From NCBI GenBank assembly GCA_964368605.1, contig CAYJBP010000005.1, positions 1 through 46,312 on the forward strand: a DNA stretch of 46,312 bases, in the 5' to 3' direction. Below are positions 30,994 through 38,724 of the stretch, in pieces (the stretch's first letter is position 1; each line of letters begins with the position of its first letter). A model generated the notes under the pieces. It did not search any database, had not been told where the DNA came from, and saw nothing but the letters and a program-made list of their open reading frames with translations. The stretch comes from CAYJBP01 sp964368605. GTDB lineage: Bacteria; Bacillota; Dehalobacteriia; UBA4068. The translations under genes and the position numbers were made by a program.

Positions 30994-31317
30994 TTAGTAT
31001 TATGCTTTAACCTAAAAGTCTTTAGCGATTATAATCTTGTTTCCGACTAGCCAAAGCAGCTTGCAATGGGCAGTGGCCATTGAGCTGATGCAAGGTAGCC
31101 AGGTTAGGCCAAAAGGTTAGCAAATCTCCCTAATCCAAGCGAGTAGTTAAATAGGCTATCATGTTTAGGTAGGTTTTGAAATAATTGATAGGGACTTGCT
31201 TTTAGTTTTATTTTTTTGCATAAAAAGATCCTTTCCCATTATTTTATTTGAGTTTTTGCTGCTATTGTGATAAACTTAAGTTATGTTTAATCATCACTAA
31301 AAGAGGAGCATATTTAA
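30994..31317. other. Intergenic region with an SLH gene fossil
   Basis: Apart from the SLH fragment at 31055-31120 no gene is seen. The right-hand 120 nt are AT-rich and should hold the promoter of the lipoprotein gene at 31318, but no clear -35/-10 pair stands out. No terminator for the AhpF-like gene is obvious. Confidence 0.4.
31055..31120 (+). pseudogene. SLH-domain gene fragment
   Basis: The frame reads SSLQWAVAIELMQG (31055-31096), then stops at TAG 31118-31120. The same 14 residues occur in the third SLH motif of the 1010-aa protein (38725-41757), and the DNA is nearly identical over about 43 bp. No start or longer frame exists, so this is a relic of a duplicated or lost surface-protein gene. 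Confidence 0.75.
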
Positions 31318-31710
31318 ATGAAACAAATATTAAGCCTTGCACTTACCTTGATAATTGCCCTAGCATTTACCGGATGCAGCAGCGATTACCAAGATATTGC
31401 TATCAAAATCCATATTCCGGCAGGCAGTACCGAGCAATTTGTTTACTCTGATGAAGAAATATCCACTAATAGTAATACTTTAACCATAGCAGCCGATGCC
31501 GATTTTGTGGATACAGAAATAATCCTTAAACCTATCGAGGTTACGGAAGAAAATGCTTATGAGCCAATCATATTAACATCTGAAGCCCCTGTTGAGATTG
31601 ATATTGAAAAAGGGGCTTGGTTTAAAGTCGGTGTGGCAATACAAAATGAAACAGATGAAGACATGATTGTTAATATTAATGTCAGCAATATTATAGTTAG
31701 GATAGAGTAA
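31318..31710 (+). CDS. Small lipoprotein of unknown function
   Basis: This 130-aa lipoprotein has a signal peptide (residues 1-18) and lipobox AFTGC with the lipid-modified cysteine at C19. The mature part is acidic, strand-rich and hydrophilic, with no motif I recognise. It would sit on the outer face of the membrane. SD AGAGGAG precedes the ATG. It is a single gene upstream of the convergent GLUG/SLH gene, with a bidirectional terminator between. Confidence 0.75.
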   Translation: MKQILSLALTLIIALAFTGCSSDYQDIAIKIHIPAGSTEQFVYSDEEISTNSNTLTIAADADFVDTEIILKPIEVTEENAYEPIILTSEAPVEIDIEKGAWFKVGVAIQNETDEDMIVNINVSNIIVRIE

Positions 31711-31778
31711 CTTATAACCATAAACAGACAAACAATAAAGCCACCGCCCTTCATTTATAACAATTACCCCGGAAATAC

Positions 31779-31815
31779 AAAAAAGCAGTAGAGTTTAACT
31801 CTACTGCTTTTTTTA
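31779..31815. terminator. Bidirectional terminator
   Basis: AGCAGTAGAGT (31784-31794), loop TTA, ACTCTACTGCT (31798-31808): 11 perfect pairs with six A before and seven T after. It serves the lipoprotein gene and the convergent SLH gene that ends at 31925. Confidence 0.92.
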
Positions 31816-31924
31816 AAAATAAGAGCAAAATATTTAATTTTCCATTCAATTTAGCTTAAAAATCATTTAGGGCGATAGTTCAAATCCCCCACAAGGTAAA
31901 CTGCTAAAAGCAATCAAGTTAATC

Positions 31925-34900
31925 TTATTCCATCTCCAAATAGCGCATCAGCATTGTGGCAATTTCGGCGCGGCTGGCTATGCCTTGCGGTAAAATTGTG
32001 CCATCTTGATAGCCGCTGATAATGCCACTTGCTACCGCCCATTCCATAGCAGCTATGGCATATTCGGAAATATTTGCATTATCGCTAAATTGTGCCAGCA
32101 TGGTTTGGCCGGTTATGGCAGCCGGGGCAGCATAGCGATAAAGCATGGTGGCAAATTGCTCACGAGTAATTTCGGCAAGCGGGTTTTCGCCATCGGAGAT
32201 TCCATTGGCTATTGCCCAGGTTTGGGCTTCGGCATACCAGGGGTTTGGCTCGGTTGTAAATTGATAACCGTCAATTCTGGCCAGCACTGTCCAAATCATG
32301 GCTCGGGTGGTGGCAGTATTGGGGCTAAACTCGGTTGCCGATACACCATTCATTATATTATTAACATAAGCATAGCTTATCGCCTCATAAAACCAATCAT
32401 CGGTAGCAATATCGCTAAAGGGTAAGTGCTGCTCCATAATCATAAATGCCGAAAAATGCTCGCTGGTAAAGCTTGCTTCTTGGGTAGTGACATTATAAGT
32501 GGTGGGTTTAGCGCTTGCTTGGCCAAGGGCATCTATATGATAAGCCATAACTTGGCCACCGCCAGAGCTATAAGGTATGGTAATGGTGGCTAAACCGCCG
32601 TCAAAATTGCTAATATAGGTATCGCCTGCTTTGATTAGCAATTGATAAGCCGGATTAGTGCCGATTGCGGCCTGCTGCTCGGCGCTTAAATCATCGGCTA
32701 TTTTGATGATAATGGTTATTTTTTGACCATTTGCCTGCTTAATGATGCTATTAAGCGCTTGATTATCAAAAGTTATGCTGCCAATGCTTGTGCTAATTTT
32801 AAACGAAGAATTATTTGCAGCCGCTAAAGTAGCTAAAGCAGCAGGTGTTAAGTTTACTTCCACACTTTGACTATCAGCAGGGCTATTAACATCCAGGTTT
32901 AGCTGGGGGGCATTATCAGTATTTTCGGTTTGCTCAAGCAGGGTTTCGGTGGCTTGGGTTAGGGTATTATCCTCAATATCGGCTTGGGCATTATTATCGC
33001 TAATTACAGGGGCGATATCAATATCAACCTGGCCTTGATTAGCATTGGCCGGCTCCTCGGTACTTGGCTCTTCTACGGCTGTGCCACCGCCGCCAAGATT
33101 ATCGCCACGATCGATATCGGGGATGGGCATAAATTGCGGCCAATAAGCATAATGATAGGGACCGGGGGAGCCTTTGGCCCAAGTCATAAACTCTGTAGAC
33201 GCTTGGGCAATTGGCCAAGCGTTTAGGGTATCGGCAAAGCTTCTATTTGCCATTTGCTCGGCGGTCATGGCTATAGTGTTATCAGTGATATTAAGGTCAG
33301 GGTCTATATTTAGGCCGCTTAAACCGCTTGCGCCTTGATAATAGCAATTTTGAGCATCAATGATGCTATTATTGATAGGATTAGCATCCGCCACTCCTAA
33401 TATACCACCAAGCTGGGATATTCCTTCATCATACTGAGTACTCGTGGGTATAGCGCTATTATAACAATTATTCAAGGTGATATCAAGCAATGGAGGCACC
33501 TCTCCAACTATGCCCCCTACTCGGCTTATCTCAGTAGCTGCCATAAGCGAGCCTGTATTATAGCAATTGTAGATTTCTATATTACTACCAATACCTACTA
33601 TTCCCCCTGCCTGTACTATGGGGATAACACTATTAACATTCGCTATCTTGTCGGCTTTATTGGCAATTGCAGCGGAATTACTGCAATTTTGAATAATCAT
33701 GCGAGCATCTTGATTATTTTTATCGCTGGAAGCTTGACCGGCTATGCCGCCAATATTGGCATAGGTTAACACTTCGGAAGCATAAAGCAGCCCAAAATTA
33801 TGGCAATTATCTATTAAACTACTGCCATCTTCAGCGTAAATAAACCCCACTATGCCCGAACCTTCGATAGTGCCTGAATTAGTGCAATTAAGTATTTGCG
33901 AGTTCTTAGCCTGCCCGGTTATAGCTCCCGAGGAGTTGAGAGCGTAACTACTACTATAATCGTCAAAGTTTATATTGGATTGATCAATATTAACATTTTT
34001 TATTATAGCATCTTCAATATAGCCAAATAAACCAAGATTAGGCGGATCATTATTGATATAAATATTGCTTATCGTATAATTATTGCCATCAAATGTGCCT
34101 AAAAACCAGTCACTCGCAATACCACTGCCAATCGGGATCCAACTATTAATTTCAGCAATATATGGGGGTAAATCATTGCCGGTATCGCTATAGCCAGCAA
34201 CAAGCTCGCCCTTAGCCGGGGCTAAATCTATATCGGCGGTTAATTTTACACTTTTACCTTTATAATCATTCTTGTTTTGTGTTGTTGCGATAAGATTGTT
34301 TGAATCATAATTATTATTAACTGATGCGGCAAACCAGGCCAGACCATAGGCGGTATGGATTTCGATATAGCCGGCATCATCTAAATTAGCTACCGTGTTT
34401 TGTTTGCTATCGTCTTGATATAGACTAAAATCTATATTTATTTGGGCAGCCTGGGCTAAATCAAACCAAGAAGTAAATTCTGTATCGGAATATACAGGTG
34501 GGGTATTTTGGCCTGCTTGCCAAAGCATTGAGTTTGCTGCTTTGGCAAAAAACTCGTTTAATGTGTCAACAAAGTCAGGGCTTAGCATTTGTGCTTTACT
34601 CATGGCGGTAAAGGAATCTGCATGTTCATCATCTTCATAATTGCCTACGGGTGATAGTGATGATTCTTGATAGTATAGTCTATCCAACATGGGATAAGAA
34701 GGGTCGTAAACAATATCAGGTAAACTACCAACTAATGCACCGATATTAGAAGCTGTTGTCGGGTCACCGCTAACCTCAATCTCTCCCCAATTATAGTTAT
34801 TGGCAATTTGTATCTCCACCCGTTCCTCAACAGAGCCAAATAGCCCGCCAACATTACTATGGCCTTTTATAGTGCCGGTATTATAGCTATTTTCCAGCCT

Positions 34901-35701
34901 GTTAATATTATTGATACCACCGAGTATACCACCAACATAGCTATTGCCTTGAACCAAACCGGTATTATAGCAGTTGTATATAGAAATACTGGCATTAGAT
35001 GATTGTGCATAACCGGATAAACCACCAACATAATCGCCGATCCCGATAACAGTGCCTTCATTACTGCAATTAGTTATTGAATAAGCTGAGCCAGCGTTGT
35101 ATCCGGCGATAGCGCCCACATAATTGCTTGCGGATATATGCGAATTGACTATTAGTATTCCATCTAGTTTAGAGGCATAACCAAACAAGCCTTGATAATC
35201 GGCTACACTATTATTGATATAGACATTATTAATTGTATGATTATTGCCAAAAAAGTGGCCATTAAACGATTTTTCGTCATTGCCAATAGGTATCCAGCTA
35301 TTGTCCGCATTTACGGTTGGATTAGTGCCATCCGTAGGCAAATCATTGCCATTTGCGGTATAGCCTTCAACTATAGCACCTGCGGCCGGGGCTAAGTCGA
35401 TATCGGAGGTTAAGTATACACTTATTGGCTTGTTATCAGCCGATAGGTAATTATTAGCAGGGGAACCATCATTCAGCTGCCCATTAACCGAAGCCGCCAA
35501 CCAAGCCAAGCCTAGGGTGGTGTGGATTACCAGATCTTCCTTACCATCGCTATTATAATCAAAATGTTCATAATCAATATCTTCTTGGGCAGTATTGGCG
35601 GCCTCTGTCCAGGTGGCATAGGTAGCTGCCCAGGCTAATTGCGGCATAAGTACAACCGATAGCAGCAAAGCAAATAGAAAGGTCATAGTTTTTTTGCACA
35701 T
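31925..35701 (-). CDS. S-layer-type surface protein with GLUG repeats and three SLH motifs
   Basis: This 1258-aa exported protein has a signal peptide (1-25, ending AWA). The body holds two homologous halves (about 27-415 and 420-905). Each starts with a W-rich TWTEAA/SWFDLAQAA segment and a GLAWLAASVN/GLAWFAASVN strand, followed by GLUG-type repeats (NCYNTG, VGGLSG, VGGIVG patterns), which suggests a beta-helix. A linker rich in Glu, Asn and Pro follows (about 905-945), then a roughly 145-aa domain shared with two neighbours (about 945-1088). Three SLH motifs (1095-1258) with TRAM, TREQ and SRAE end the protein and should bind the secondary wall polymer. The SD is AAGGAG. It may be an adhesin or S-layer component. 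Confidence 0.88.
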   Translation of the reverse strand: MCKKTMTFLFALLLSVVLMPQLAWAATYATWTEAANTAQEDIDYEHFDYNSDGKEDLVIHTTLGLAWLAASVNGQLNDGSPANNYLSADNKPISVYLTSDIDLAPAAGAIVEGYTANGNDLPTDGTNPTVNADNSWIPIGNDEKSFNGHFFGNNHTINNVYINNSVADYQGLFGYASKLDGILIVNSHISASNYVGAIAGYNAGSAYSITNCSNEGTVIGIGDYVGGLSGYAQSSNASISIYNCYNTGLVQGNSYVGGILGGINNINRLENSYNTGTIKGHSNVGGLFGSVEERVEIQIANNYNWGEIEVSGDPTTASNIGALVGSLPDIVYDPSYPMLDRLYYQESSLSPVGNYEDDEHADSFTAMSKAQMLSPDFVDTLNEFFAKAANSMLWQAGQNTPPVYSDTEFTSWFDLAQAAQINIDFSLYQDDSKQNTVANLDDAGYIEIHTAYGLAWFAASVNNNYDSNNLIATTQNKNDYKGKSVKLTADIDLAPAKGELVAGYSDTGNDLPPYIAEINSWIPIGSGIASDWFLGTFDGNNYTISNIYINNDPPNLGLFGYIEDAIIKNVNIDQSNINFDDYSSSYALNSSGAITGQAKNSQILNCTNSGTIEGSGIVGFIYAEDGSSLIDNCHNFGLLYASEVLTYANIGGIAGQASSDKNNQDARMIIQNCSNSAAIANKADKIANVNSVIPIVQAGGIVGIGSNIEIYNCYNTGSLMAATEISRVGGIVGEVPPLLDITLNNCYNSAIPTSTQYDEGISQLGGILGVADANPINNSIIDAQNCYYQGASGLSGLNIDPDLNITDNTIAMTAEQMANRSFADTLNAWPIAQASTEFMTWAKGSPGPYHYAYWPQFMPIPDIDRGDNLGGGGTAVEEPSTEEPANANQGQVDIDIAPVISDNNAQADIEDNTLTQATETLLEQTENTDNAPQLNLDVNSPADSQSVEVNLTPAALATLAAANNSSFKISTSIGSITFDNQALNSIIKQANGQKITIIIKIADDLSAEQQAAIGTNPAYQLLIKAGDTYISNFDGGLATITIPYSSGGGQVMAYHIDALGQASAKPTTYNVTTQEASFTSEHFSAFMIMEQHLPFSDIATDDWFYEAISYAYVNNIMNGVSATEFSPNTATTRAMIWTVLARIDGYQFTTEPNPWYAEAQTWAIANGISDGENPLAEITREQFATMLYRYAAPAAITGQTMLAQFSDNANISEYAIAAMEWAVASGIISGYQDGTILPQGIASRAEIATMLMRYLEME

Positions 35702-35737
35702 AGTGTTATTCTCCTTGGGTTTAATAGTGTTCTTATA

Positions 35738-35766
35738 ATTATAACATATAGTTTTTTTTTATACAA
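35738..35766 (-). promoter_or_regulatory. Promoter of the GLUG/SLH gene
   Basis: On the minus strand TTGTAT (35766-35761), 17-bp spacer, TATAAT (35743-35738). The start is near 35731 with a leader of about 30 nt before the ATG at 35701. Confidence 0.6.
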
Positions 35767-35815
35767 GTACCAAGATTTAACCCCTCTGGCAATAGCAAAG
35801 AGGGTTGGGAATAAA

Positions 35816-35859
35816 AAGGTGCGGTTGCGGTAACTTACACGCCAAAAGTTGCCGCAGCC
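35816..35859 (-). terminator. Hairpin ending minus-strand transcription before the GLUG/SLH gene
   Basis: GGTTGCGGTAACTT (35823-35836) and AAGTTGCCGCAGCC (35846-35859) form 14 pairs (two G-T) around 9 nt. On the minus strand it is followed five bases later by TTTTTATT. It would end a transcript coming from the decayed minus-strand frame at 35972-36180. Confidence 0.55.
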
Positions 35860-35971
35860 ATAAACTTGTAGTGTAAAAAGGCCCAAAAAAAGTTAGAGGT
35901 CTTATCTGGCTAATTGGCCAGTAATTGGCTTGGCCAACTATACCGCTTACATTATAATTAGCTTTGGTGGT

Positions 35972-36180
35972 TTAAGTAGCGAATAAATAGCTGCACTTAC
36001 ATCCAATTTTATTGATTTTATAGACAAGCAGCCGGTCGGGCGCAATATGATATGCTCGGTAATCCAGCATTAAAAAAACATGCCCATCGCCGCTTTCTTT
36101 GCAGAAGGAAATATCATCCTTGGAGGAATGCTCGGTGCTTTTCCTTGACAGTGCAACTAAATATAGTATAAAATAAATAT
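35972..36180 (-). pseudogene. Unidentified decayed minus-strand coding fragment
   Basis: A minus-strand frame without a start codon is open from about 36180 to TAA 35972-35974 and reads, in part, KDDISFCKESGDGHVFLMLD followed by YRAYHIAPDRLLVYKIN. Amino-acid composition looks like real protein, and a hairpin plus T run lies downstream. I recognise no family. The promoter of the next gene now overlaps its 5' end, so it is probably a truncated gene. Confidence 0.35.
36145..36172 (+). promoter_or_regulatory. Promoter of the 725-aa secreted protein gene
   Basis: TTGACA (36145-36150), 16-bp spacer, TATAAA (36167-36172). The start is near 36180, and SD AAGGAGG (about 36193-36199) precedes the ATG at 36208. 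Confidence 0.7.
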
Positions 36181-36207
36181 CATATAAATAATTAAGGAGG
36201 ATTAAAA

Positions 36208-38385
36208 ATGATATTTACTAAAACAAATCGTTCGCTAAGATTTATTATTATTGCTTTGTTCAGCCTTTTACTGCTATTTACTGGGGCAAATGTAGTCTTA
36301 GCCAATAATCAAATTACGGCGGCTGTGAATAATCCGGCGGCAATCGGGGCTACTGCTTTTACGCAAGATAATGCCCCTAGATTAATTGTTCACGGTTTGG
36401 ATAATGTTAAAGGCCTTGAACTTACATTTACAAATGCAAAGTGGGCTGGGGACCTATATGAAGACATATCCTTTAAAGTTTCTGAAGTCGATAATGAGGG
36501 TATTGTTACTATCACCTTCAAAAACAATCCCACATACATCCTCATCCCCCTAATAACAACTATCAACAATCCAAACATAACCTCCTCGGTAACTATTTCC
36601 ATTCTGGGAGCAGATACCGATGAAGATGACATAACCATCGCCTTCACCACCGATGACACCTCAATCAATATTAACAAAGGCAATGATGAAGAAGAAAAAA
36701 ATAGCCTTACCATCATAAATCCTACTCATGGCACTTTAGTCAAAATCGGCGGCAACACATATGTACTTAATATTGCCGAAACAGATGCTAACGGTAATAC
36801 CTTATCGCAAACCATATCTTTTGCCGGCACACCCCAACTTACCATTATTCCGAGCGGCAACAATGCTGTGGGCAATAGTCAAGTTACCGTTATAGATGAA
36901 AGTTCCTTAACAGGCAGCACATCGGCAGACGGTGAAAGCATAATCATTAAATTATCTACCGGCGCAACAGGGGAAGGTATTTTCGGCTTAATGGTGCCAC
37001 CCAATGCCAAAATGGAAGAGCCAAATATAGACTCGGCCTTTTCCGGTATAGACATCACCGGCGATGTGGATTTCATACTAGGGCAGCATAAAGAGAGTTA
37101 TCCGCCGCTGTCATCCTTACATGATATTCCTTTCGAGATGCCAGACGGCAAAATAATGAACCTTAGCTTGCACCCTATAAGCGCTATTTATGATGAGGGC
37201 TATGAATTTAACATAGACTTGGCATTTCCCGAAGGCCATTCGGCCGCAGATAAATTGATCTTAACTGCTCCCACCGGCTTTGTTTGGCAGCAAACAGAAG
37301 AAATTGCTATAACAGGCCTTACTGTTGATACCATTACTTCCAGCGAAGATAGTCTGGTGCTAACCTTAAGTTTTACAGCCAATGCAGATACATTGGAGGA
37401 TATTGCCTTGGAAGGTCTTAAACTTATGCCTACAGCAGATGCTGCCAAAGGCCCTGTAAATGTAGAATTAGAAGGTTTTGGATTTGAAGCTAACTTGATT
37501 GTGGGATATTATAGTGAAGATGGCGAATTGTCGCCCCTGCCGGAGGGCATAGGTGCTTATCAAAACTCTGCCGCCAATCAACAAAATTCAACCTATACCA
37601 CAAATGTGGATATATATTTTGCAGAAGAACATTCATTTGAAGCTCTCAATTTTTTAGCACCACACGGCTTTGAGTGGATAAATACCGACCGAATTACTGT
37701 GCTTGACGGGGCGGGAAGTTATGTTAGCAGCAATGTTGCGGTAAACGGCACAAATATGATAATTACTTTTGATAGAGGAATTGATACAGATGGACTTATC
37801 ATAGAATATCTCGCATTGCAACCTACAGAAACAGCCGACCCCGGCGATGTGACTGCACTTCTTTCGGTTGGCGACGCATTGAGCGAACTGCCAATTAATA
37901 TGGGCAGTTATGAGGGACCACCGGAGCAGCCGGAGCAGCAGACGGAGCAGCCGGAGACGTCTGTTAATAATAGTGTAACAGGATCAAATTTTACTTTTAC
38001 TATAGGCAGCAATGAATTAGCCATAAATGACGAAACTATCATCATGGATGTCGTACCGTATATTGATAAAGAGGACTCAAGTATGTATGTACCGCTAAGA
38101 TTTATGTTGGACGCATTTGGTTTCTCCCATGAGAATCTTATCTGGAATGGCGATAGAAAAACAGCAACCATAGTGATTAACGATACTGTACATACTTTTA
38201 CTGTAGGCAGCAACATAGTAACAGTAAATGATGAAGAACAAATTCTGCATAATCAAAATAATGTGCCTCTAACTACTAAACTTGTCAATGGACGAACGGT
38301 TATTCCCTTACGCCCCGTATCGGAGCTATTGGGGGCAGAGGTTATCTGGAATCAGAGCACAATGAGTGCTTCTATTGAGCGTTAA
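36208..38385 (+). CDS. Secreted repeat protein with C-terminal copper-amine-oxidase-N-like domain
   Basis: This 725-aa protein has a signal peptide (about 1-32, VVLAN). Residues about 300-575 contain two copies of a roughly 115-aa unit: compare FPEGHSAADKLILTAPTGFVW with FAEEHSFEALNFLAPHGFEW, and LKLMPTADAAKGPV with LALQPTETADPGDV. A short P-E-Q linker (EGPPEQPEQQTEQPE, about 570-585) leads to a C-terminal domain of the Cu_amine_oxidN1 type (about 590-725: MYVPLRFMLDAFG and RTVIPLRPVSELLGA), a module common in secreted Firmicutes proteins and thought to bind wall or ligand. No SLH motif is present. It is a single gene with its own promoter and terminator. Confidence 0.82.
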   Translation: MIFTKTNRSLRFIIIALFSLLLLFTGANVVLANNQITAAVNNPAAIGATAFTQDNAPRLIVHGLDNVKGLELTFTNAKWAGDLYEDISFKVSEVDNEGIVTITFKNNPTYILIPLITTINNPNITSSVTISILGADTDEDDITIAFTTDDTSININKGNDEEEKNSLTIINPTHGTLVKIGGNTYVLNIAETDANGNTLSQTISFAGTPQLTIIPSGNNAVGNSQVTVIDESSLTGSTSADGESIIIKLSTGATGEGIFGLMVPPNAKMEEPNIDSAFSGIDITGDVDFILGQHKESYPPLSSLHDIPFEMPDGKIMNLSLHPISAIYDEGYEFNIDLAFPEGHSAADKLILTAPTGFVWQQTEEIAITGLTVDTITSSEDSLVLTLSFTANADTLEDIALEGLKLMPTADAAKGPVNVELEGFGFEANLIVGYYSEDGELSPLPEGIGAYQNSAANQQNSTYTTNVDIYFAEEHSFEALNFLAPHGFEWINTDRITVLDGAGSYVSSNVAVNGTNMIITFDRGIDTDGLIIEYLALQPTETADPGDVTALLSVGDALSELPINMGSYEGPPEQPEQQTEQPETSVNNSVTGSNFTFTIGSNELAINDETIIMDVVPYIDKEDSSMYVPLRFMLDAFGFSHENLIWNGDRKTATIVINDTVHTFTVGSNIVTVNDEEQILHNQNNVPLTTKLVNGRTVIPLRPVSELLGAEVIWNQSTMSASIER

Positions 38386-38420
38386 GCATTGGGATAGGCG
38401 CTTTAATGTTTTTGCTGCTT

Positions 38421-38456
38421 TACCGGCAAGATTTTTTCTTCTTGCCGGTATTTTTA
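38421..38456 (+). terminator. Terminator of the 725-aa protein gene
   Basis: TACCGGCAAGA (38421-38431) and TCTTGCCGGTA (38440-38450) form 11 perfect pairs around TTTTTTCT, followed by TTTTT. Confidence 0.92.
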
Positions 38457-38677
38457 TGTCATATTCAAGCCAAAACCGGGGCTTTGTTCATTAAATCTCA
38501 TTTCTTCAGCAGTCTTAATAACCCAATCGCCGCTACTACTCCAAAGATGGATATTAACCGTTCAACCATCAAGCATAAAGTCCTGTTACTCGGTGCTTAC
38601 CAATCCCGTCAGTATTTGGTACATGGTGGCTAGCTATAAAAAACACTGAAAATAAAATTGCTAATTTGCAACAAAAA
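38457..38677. other. Non-coding stretch between terminators
   Basis: No credible gene. On the minus strand a stop-interrupted frame reads SSSGDWVIKTAEEMRFNEQS (about 38480-38540), which might be a decayed fragment, but no family is recognised. Confidence 0.3.
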
Positions 38678-38706
38678 GGGGCTGTCGCAACCGACAGCCC
38701 CTTGAT
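38673..38706. terminator. Bidirectional terminator, GGGGCTGTCG family
   Basis: GGGGCTGTCG (38678-38687), loop CAAC, CGACAGCCCC (38692-38701). AAAAA precedes it, so on the minus strand TTTTT follows and it ends the SLH gene that stops at 38725. This copy has a T where the three related hairpins carry the C-A mismatch, giving perfect pairing. Confidence 0.85.
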
Positions 38707-38724
38707 TTTTTATAGCGTTAATTA

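Noticed and set aside
31865..31900. tRNA-like GTTCAAATC (T-loop) sequence
   Set aside because: Flanking bases do not form a T stem, and no D or anticodon arm lies upstream.
38406..38633. 75-codon plus-strand frame after the 725-aa gene
   Set aside because: It runs straight through a perfect terminator and has no SD or recognisable motif.
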